Of a stretch of 64,000 nt of DNA, positions 59,763 through 64,000 are shown one piece after another. Position numbers and translations under genes: made by a program. Source of the DNA: Dinoroseobacter sp049801095. GTDB taxonomy: Bacteria > Pseudomonadota > Alphaproteobacteria > Rhodobacterales > Rhodobacteraceae. Positions within the stretch are counted from its first letter, which is position 1, and the number at the start of each line of letters is the position of its first letter. The notes under the pieces are model-generated. The model was not told where the DNA came from, searched no databases, and worked only from the letters and a program-made list of their open reading frames with translations. The stretch is taken from the NCBI RefSeq assembly GCF_049801095.1, contig NZ_JBNAGH010000003.1:248001-312000 (forward strand). The letters run 5' to 3'.

Positions 59763-62169
59763 CCCAATGGCCGCGCCTGCGGACGATCCGATCGAGACGC
59801 AGGCGCTGCTGTCGGGCTATGCGCCGCAACCGGGCGTGGCCGATGAGCTCTATGACAGCGCGGGGGAGATCCGCCCGGTTTGGCGCGATTTCGTCCGCCA
59901 TCTGGCGCGGCTCGACGAGAGCGGGATCGCCAACCGTTTCAATCGCGGCGAGCAGTATCTGCGCGATGCGGGCGTGTTCTATCGCAAATACGGCGCCGAG
60001 GCCGCGAGTGAACGGGACTGGCCCCTGAGCCATATCCCCGTCCTGCTCAGTCAGGAGGAGTGGACCCGCATCGCCTCCGGCCTGATCGAACGCGCCGACC
60101 TGCTGGAGCGTGTGGTCGCGGATCTCTATGGCGAGAACCGCCTGCTCGCCGAAGGGCATCTGCCCGCCGAGCTGATCGCCCAGAACCCCGCCTGGCTGCG
60201 GCCCATGGTCGGGGTGAAACCCGCCTCCGGGCATTTTTTGAACTTCATCGCCTTTGAGGTCGGGCGCGCGCCCTCGGGCCAGTGGTGGGTGCTGGGGGAC
60301 CGCACGGATGCGCCCTCGGGGGCGGGCTTTGCGCTGGAGAACCGGATCGCCACCAGCCGGATCTTCCCGAACTTCTATGCGCAGGCCAATGTCCACCGGC
60401 TCGCCGGGTTTTTCCAGGCTTTCCGCGAGGGGCTGGTCGGCCATCGCCGGGACCGGGACGAGCCCATCGCCCTGCTGACGCCGGGGCAGATGAACGATGT
60501 CTATTTCGAGCATGCCTATCTCGCCCGCTATCTCGGGATGCTGCTGGTGGAGGGCGAGGACCTGACGGTGGATCAGGGCCGCCTGAAGGTCCGCTCCGTA
60601 GACGGGTTGCGACCGATCTCGGTCCTGTGGCGCCGGCTCGATGCAGAGTTCTGCGACCCGCTGGAACTGAACGAAAGCTCCACCCTCGGGACGCCGGGGC
60701 TTGTCGACGTGGTGCGGCGCGGTCAGGTGGCGAGCGTCAACGCCCTCGGGGCCGGAGTGCTGGAAACCCGCGCGATGCTCGCCTTCCTGCCCCGGATCTC
60801 ACGGGCCCTGACAGGCGGGCCGCTGACCCTGCCCAACATCGCCACCTGGTGGTGCGGGCAAGAGGCCGAGCGCGCCCATGTGCTGGCCCATCGCGACCGG
60901 ATGATGATCAGCTCGGCCTACGCCACGCGCCTGCCCTATGACGATCCGGGCGGCACGAGCATCCCCGAGGATCTGCGCAGCGAAGGCGGGGATCGGGTCG
61001 CCGAGCTTCTGCAAACCAAGGGCCGCGACCTTGTGGGACAGGAGATCGTGACCCTCTCGACTACGCCAGTCTGGGACGAGGGACGCCTCGCACCGCGGCC
61101 CATGTCCCTGCGCGTTTTCCTTGCGCGCACGCCCACAGGCTGGCGCGTCATGCCTGGCGGCTATGCGCGGGTGGCGGCGGAAAACAACGCCTCGGCCATC
61201 GCGATGCAAGCGGGCGGCGCGGTGTCGGATGTCTGGATCGTCAGTGACGGACCGGTGCCGAAACCCTCGATGATCGCCACGCCGACGCCGGGGGTGAGCG
61301 GGGATGGCCACGCGGCCTCGCTGCCCAGCCGGGCGGCGGATAACCTTTACTGGCTTGGCCGCTATGTGGAGCGGGCCGAGGGCGCCATGCGCGCTTATCG
61401 TGCGTTTTTCGGGCTTCTATCGGCGGGGGTCGTGGCCGAGGCCGAGCTGCCGACCTTTATCCTGTCGGAGCTGCTGCGCGAAAGTGCCAGCGATCCGACG
61501 ACCCTGGCGCGACAGTTTCAGGAGCCGCTCGAAGCAGCACTCGCCTGTGGCGCGCGGATCCGCGACCGGATCTCGGTGGATGGTCTGCTCGCGCTCAAAG
61601 ATGTGTCGAAAGCGGTGCAAAGACTGGTGGAAAACCCCATCGCCATCGAGGAGGCCGCGCCCGCAACCGGGATCCTCCTGCGCAAGCTCACGGGCTTTTC
61701 CGGTCTGGTCCATGAGAACATGTACCGCTCCACCGGCTGGCGCTTCATGAGCGCGGGCATGTCGATTGAGCGGGCCAGCGCCATGTGCACCACGCTGGCG
61801 CGGATCGGCGATCCGGACGCGCCGGAGGGCGCGCTCGATCTGGCACTGGAGCTTGGGGACAGCGTCATGGCCCATCGCGGGCGGTTCATGAAACCGGCCA
61901 CGCCCGAGAGCCTGACCCAGATCCTTGCGCTGGATAGCCTGAACCCGCGCTCGGTGCTCTATCATCTGGAGCGGCTCAAGCATCATATCGACGCCCTCCC
62001 CCGGACCCGGCAGGACGATACCCTCTCGCCCGTGGCGCGTTGCATGCTGCAAGCCCATACGGATCTCGCGGTCCAAAGCGCCGAGAGCCTCGATCCCGCC
62101 AAGCTGCGCGCGTTGCGGGCGCAGATCTGGACGCTCTCGGATCTGCTCTCCGAGACCTATATGCGGTGA
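59755..62169 (+). CDS. Circularly permuted ATP-grasp fused to Alpha-E domain
   Basis: An 804-residue fusion. About residues 80-490 are the circularly permuted ATP-grasp (DUF404/DUF407), with GVKPASGHFLNFIAFEVGR, WWVLGDRTDAPSGAGFALENR and LPNIATWWCGQE. About residues 525-800 are the Alpha-E (DUF403) helical domain, starting LPSRAADNLYWLGRYVERAEG. In many genomes these are two separate genes, so this is the fused form. The ATP-grasp should form an amide bond on a peptide or similar substrate. The overlap of 8 bp with the upstream gene and 8-bp gap to the next imply one operon. Confidence 0.92.
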   Translation: MSDPMAAPADDPIETQALLSGYAPQPGVADELYDSAGEIRPVWRDFVRHLARLDESGIANRFNRGEQYLRDAGVFYRKYGAEAASERDWPLSHIPVLLSQEEWTRIASGLIERADLLERVVADLYGENRLLAEGHLPAELIAQNPAWLRPMVGVKPASGHFLNFIAFEVGRAPSGQWWVLGDRTDAPSGAGFALENRIATSRIFPNFYAQANVHRLAGFFQAFREGLVGHRRDRDEPIALLTPGQMNDVYFEHAYLARYLGMLLVEGEDLTVDQGRLKVRSVDGLRPISVLWRRLDAEFCDPLELNESSTLGTPGLVDVVRRGQVASVNALGAGVLETRAMLAFLPRISRALTGGPLTLPNIATWWCGQEAERAHVLAHRDRMMISSAYATRLPYDDPGGTSIPEDLRSEGGDRVAELLQTKGRDLVGQEIVTLSTTPVWDEGRLAPRPMSLRVFLARTPTGWRVMPGGYARVAAENNASAIAMQAGGAVSDVWIVSDGPVPKPSMIATPTPGVSGDGHAASLPSRAADNLYWLGRYVERAEGAMRAYRAFFGLLSAGVVAEAELPTFILSELLRESASDPTTLARQFQEPLEAALACGARIRDRISVDGLLALKDVSKAVQRLVENPIAIEEAAPATGILLRKLTGFSGLVHENMYRSTGWRFMSAGMSIERASAMCTTLARIGDPDAPEGALDLALELGDSVMAHRGRFMKPATPESLTQILALDSLNPRSVLYHLERLKHHIDALPRTRQDDTLSPVARCMLQAHTDLAVQSAESLDPAKLRALRAQIWTLSDLLSETYMR

Positions 62170-62177
62170 GGGACGGG

Positions 62178-63068
62178 ATGCTCTATGACATCCGGCTGGA
62201 GCTGAGCCACAGCTATTCGGGGCGCGCCAGCGGGGCGCGGCATCTGACCCGGGTGGTGCCCGCCGCCCTGCCCGGCCGGCAAGTGGTGCGCACGAGCCTG
62301 CTCAGCTGCGCGCCGCTCGCAGACACGCGGCACAGCTTTCGCGACTTCTTTGGCAATGAGGCGACGGTGTTCTACCACGACCGCCCCCATGACGAGATGA
62401 TCGTGACCATGCAGGCGCGGGTGGCCTGCGAGGCCCCGGAAGCGCAGCTCGACATGTCGCCGGATCGCGCGCGGCTGGCCCAGGAGATCGCGCAGGTCTC
62501 CGCCCTCGGCCCCGACGCGCCACATCACTTCCTTGGGCCCTCGCCGCGGGTGCCGGCACGGTCCGAGTTGGCCAGCTTCGCCCGCCAGATCGTTGCCGAG
62601 ACACGCGGCGGGGCACTGCCGCAGATGCGCGCGCTGGGGCGTGCGCTCCACCGCGAAATGAAGTTCGACGCCAGCGCCACCACGGTCGAGACCCCGATGA
62701 TCGAGGCGTTCGAGAAGCGCCACGGGGTGTGTCAGGATTTCAGCCATATCCTGATCGCGGCCCTGCGGAGCCTCGGGATCCCGGCGCGCTATGTCTCGGG
62801 CTTCCTGCGCACCCTGCCGCCCCCGGGCAAACCACGACTTGAGGGCGCCGATGCCATGCATGCCTGGGTGAGCGCCTGGTGCGGGGCGGATATGGGCTGG
62901 ATCGAATATGATCCGACCAATGACCTCTCGATCGAGACGGATCACATCGTGGTCGCCTATGGGCGCGATTATTCCGACGTCTCGCCGATCAAGGGCGTGC
63001 TGAGGACGGCCGCCCAGGGCACAAGTTCGCAAGGGGTGGATATGATCCCGGTGGAGGAGGCCGCCTAG
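62178..63068 (+). CDS. Transglutaminase-like cysteine protease-fold protein
   Basis: A 296-residue transglutaminase-like protein: an N-terminal beta domain (1-120), then the catalytic domain with C185 in HGVCQDFSH, H228 in DAMHAWVSAW and D245 in WIEYDPTND. The triad is intact. It is the third gene of the amidoligase cluster and would cleave or transfer the amide bonds made by the ATP-grasp partner. The start at 62178 follows GAGGGACGGG; a GTG four codons upstream is possible. Confidence 0.9.
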   Translation: MLYDIRLELSHSYSGRASGARHLTRVVPAALPGRQVVRTSLLSCAPLADTRHSFRDFFGNEATVFYHDRPHDEMIVTMQARVACEAPEAQLDMSPDRARLAQEIAQVSALGPDAPHHFLGPSPRVPARSELASFARQIVAETRGGALPQMRALGRALHREMKFDASATTVETPMIEAFEKRHGVCQDFSHILIAALRSLGIPARYVSGFLRTLPPPGKPRLEGADAMHAWVSAWCGADMGWIEYDPTNDLSIETDHIVVAYGRDYSDVSPIKGVLRTAAQGTSSQGVDMIPVEEAA

Positions 63069-63082
63069 GCCAACACGGTGGA

Positions 63083-63280
63083 TCAGGCCTGCAGCGGCAG
63101 GGCCCCGTCATCGGGCCCGTTGCGCCAGATGCAGAAGGCCGCGGCAGCAAAGCCGAAGGCGAGACAGGCCGCGCCTGTGCCCGCATAGATCAGCGCCGCG
63201 ATCAGCAGCGGCGCCCCAAGCACCAGGGACACGCCCGCACTCAGAACGCCGAAAACCGTTCCCGTGAGCGCGTAGATCAT
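63083..63280 (-). CDS. Small membrane protein, unknown
   Basis: A 65-residue protein with two hydrophobic segments (about 6-22 and 24-50, Ala/Gly-rich) and a short acidic C-terminus (GPDDGALP). The start at 63280 has GGAGGACAGC in front; two upstream ATGs in frame lie within that site. It is convergent with the transglutaminase gene. No family recognised. Confidence 0.6.
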   Translation of the reverse strand: MIYALTGTVFGVLSAGVSLVLGAPLLIAALIYAGTGAACLAFGFAAAAFCIWRNGPDDGALPLQA

Positions 63281-63357
63281 GCTGTCCTCCATCAAGCTGG
63301 TGCCTGTTCACCGTAGCGTGACGAATCTTACCAGAGTCTTAACGAAGGTTTACGAGA

Positions 63358-63382
63358 GGTGTTTCGGAAGGCCCGAAACACC
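63358..63382 (-). terminator. Hairpin downstream of the acyl-CoA synthetase gene
   Basis: A 10-bp perfect stem GGTGTTTCGG / CCGAAACACC with a 5-nt loop lies 19 bp past the stop at 63401. It has no clear U-tract, so its termination strength is uncertain. Confidence 0.55.
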
Positions 63383-63400
63383 TTCAATTGTTCGGATCGC

Positions 63401-64000
63401 TCACTCGGCCCATTCCCAGGGACGGGTGAAGTTGCCAAGCGTATGGCCCAGCGCCTCTTCATCCACATCGCCGGTCTTGCGCAACCGCGCGACCAGACCA
63501 CGCTTCTTGTCCTCGACCACTTCGGCAACCTCGGCTGTATGGCCCGCCTCGCTCAGCGCCTTGTCATAGACGAGGCTGATCGCGCGCTTGCGCAGATCGG
63601 GCTTGAAGACCTTGCCGACGGCGGTCTTCGGCAGCTCGTCCAGCACCTCGACCCGTTTGGGGTGCGCCGCACGCTCGGTCACAACCTCGGCGGCATGGGC
63701 CATCAGCTCCTCCGCAGTCGCTTCGGCGCCGCCGACCAGTTCCACATAGGCGACAGGCAGCTCGCCCGCATAGGAATCCGGCTGGCCGATTGCCCCGGCC
63801 ATGGCCACGGCGGGATGCGCCATCAGCGCCTCCTCGATCACCGCCGGGTCGATATTGTGACCCGAGCGAATGATGAGGTCCTTCGCGCGCCCTGTGATCC
63901 AGAGATAGCCCTCATCATCAATCCGACCCAGATCCCCCGTCCGAAGATAGACCTTATCCGCATAAAGCCCGAGATTCTTGCCTGCCTCCGTATAGGTCGA
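63401..64000 (-). CDS. AMP-dependent acyl-CoA synthetase, C-terminal part (start off window)
   Basis: The last 199 codons of an AMP-forming acyl-CoA synthetase. The hinge motif YLRTGDLGRIDDEGYLWITGRAKDLIIRSG (core A8 region) is complete. Next comes the mobile C-terminal domain with HPAVAMAGAIG, YVELV and the catalytic lysine region LPKTAVGKVFKPDLRKRA. A further acidic tail of about 60 residues follows the lysine motif, longer than usual. The substrate is probably a fatty or organic acid but cannot be read from this part. Confidence 0.9.
   Translation of the reverse strand, partial: STYTEAGKNLGLYADKVYLRTGDLGRIDDEGYLWITGRAKDLIIRSGHNIDPAVIEEALMAHPAVAMAGAIGQPDSYAGELPVAYVELVGGAEATAEELMAHAAEVVTERAAHPKRVEVLDELPKTAVGKVFKPDLRKRAISLVYDKALSEAGHTAEVAEVVEDKKRGLVARLRKTGDVDEEALGHTLGNFTRPWEWAE

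Overview
The window comes from a high-GC alphaproteobacterium, most likely a marine or roseobacter-type member of the Rhodobacteraceae. The evidence is a complete beta-hydroxyaspartate cycle cluster, a VPLPA-type C-terminal sorting signal, intergenic repeats that look typical of that family, an isoquinoline-oxidoreductase-like molybdoenzyme and several peptide/amino-acid ABC transporters. No rRNA, tRNA, CRISPR array, phage gene or intact insertion sequence was seen. Both ends cut through a gene.

Layout. 0-2.1 kb: a proline-racemase-family enzyme (partial) divergent from an aconitase-X protein, a pair that fits 3-hydroxyproline dehydration. 2.2-22 kb: a small exosortase-type sorted protein and one giant gene (19.1 kb, about 6,377 residues). 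The giant protein has a large N-terminal region of 56 blade-like repeats in eight blocks of exactly seven, separated by a roughly 175-residue spacer domain. This is followed by a cadherin-like and a PKD-like domain, twelve VCBS/Ig-like modules, a cadherin domain and a short RTX-like tail. It looks like a type I-secreted adhesin built as a string of eight seven-bladed propellers on a stalk. 22.4-27.9 kb: bhcABCD and the divergent IclR regulator bhcR, which assimilate glyoxylate and glycolate through beta-hydroxyaspartate, with paired palindromes in the shared promoter region. 27.9-39.3 kb: a peptide/nickel-type ABC transporter split in two by an inverted small ORF, two paralogous family-5 solute-binding proteins, a secreted FAH-fold protein, two small membrane proteins, and an overlapping AraC regulator/cupin pair. 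40-45.7 kb: a SARP-like regulator, an amidohydrolase, an alpha/beta hydrolase and the iorAB molybdenum hydroxylase with a palindromic operator candidate. 45.9-50.7 kb: a free-standing Lrp ligand-binding (RAM) domain followed by a complete branched-chain-type ABC operon.

50.9-55.9 kb holds a five-gene redox operon. A fused FAD/NAD(P)/[2Fe-2S]/membrane di-heme b protein is followed by an 11-heme c-type cytochrome, a DUF3365-type heme protein, a small cytochrome c and a globin. The sequence suggests a route for moving electrons from NAD(P)H across the inner membrane to a periplasmic multiheme cytochrome; the acceptor is unknown. 56.4-63.1 kb: a three-gene amidoligase/transglutaminase cluster (transglutaminase-DUF2126, circularly permuted ATP-grasp fused to Alpha-E, second transglutaminase). 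63.1-64 kb: a small membrane protein and the C-terminal part of an acyl-CoA synthetase.

The most unusual items are the eight-propeller giant protein and the NAD(P)H-to-multiheme electron-transfer operon.
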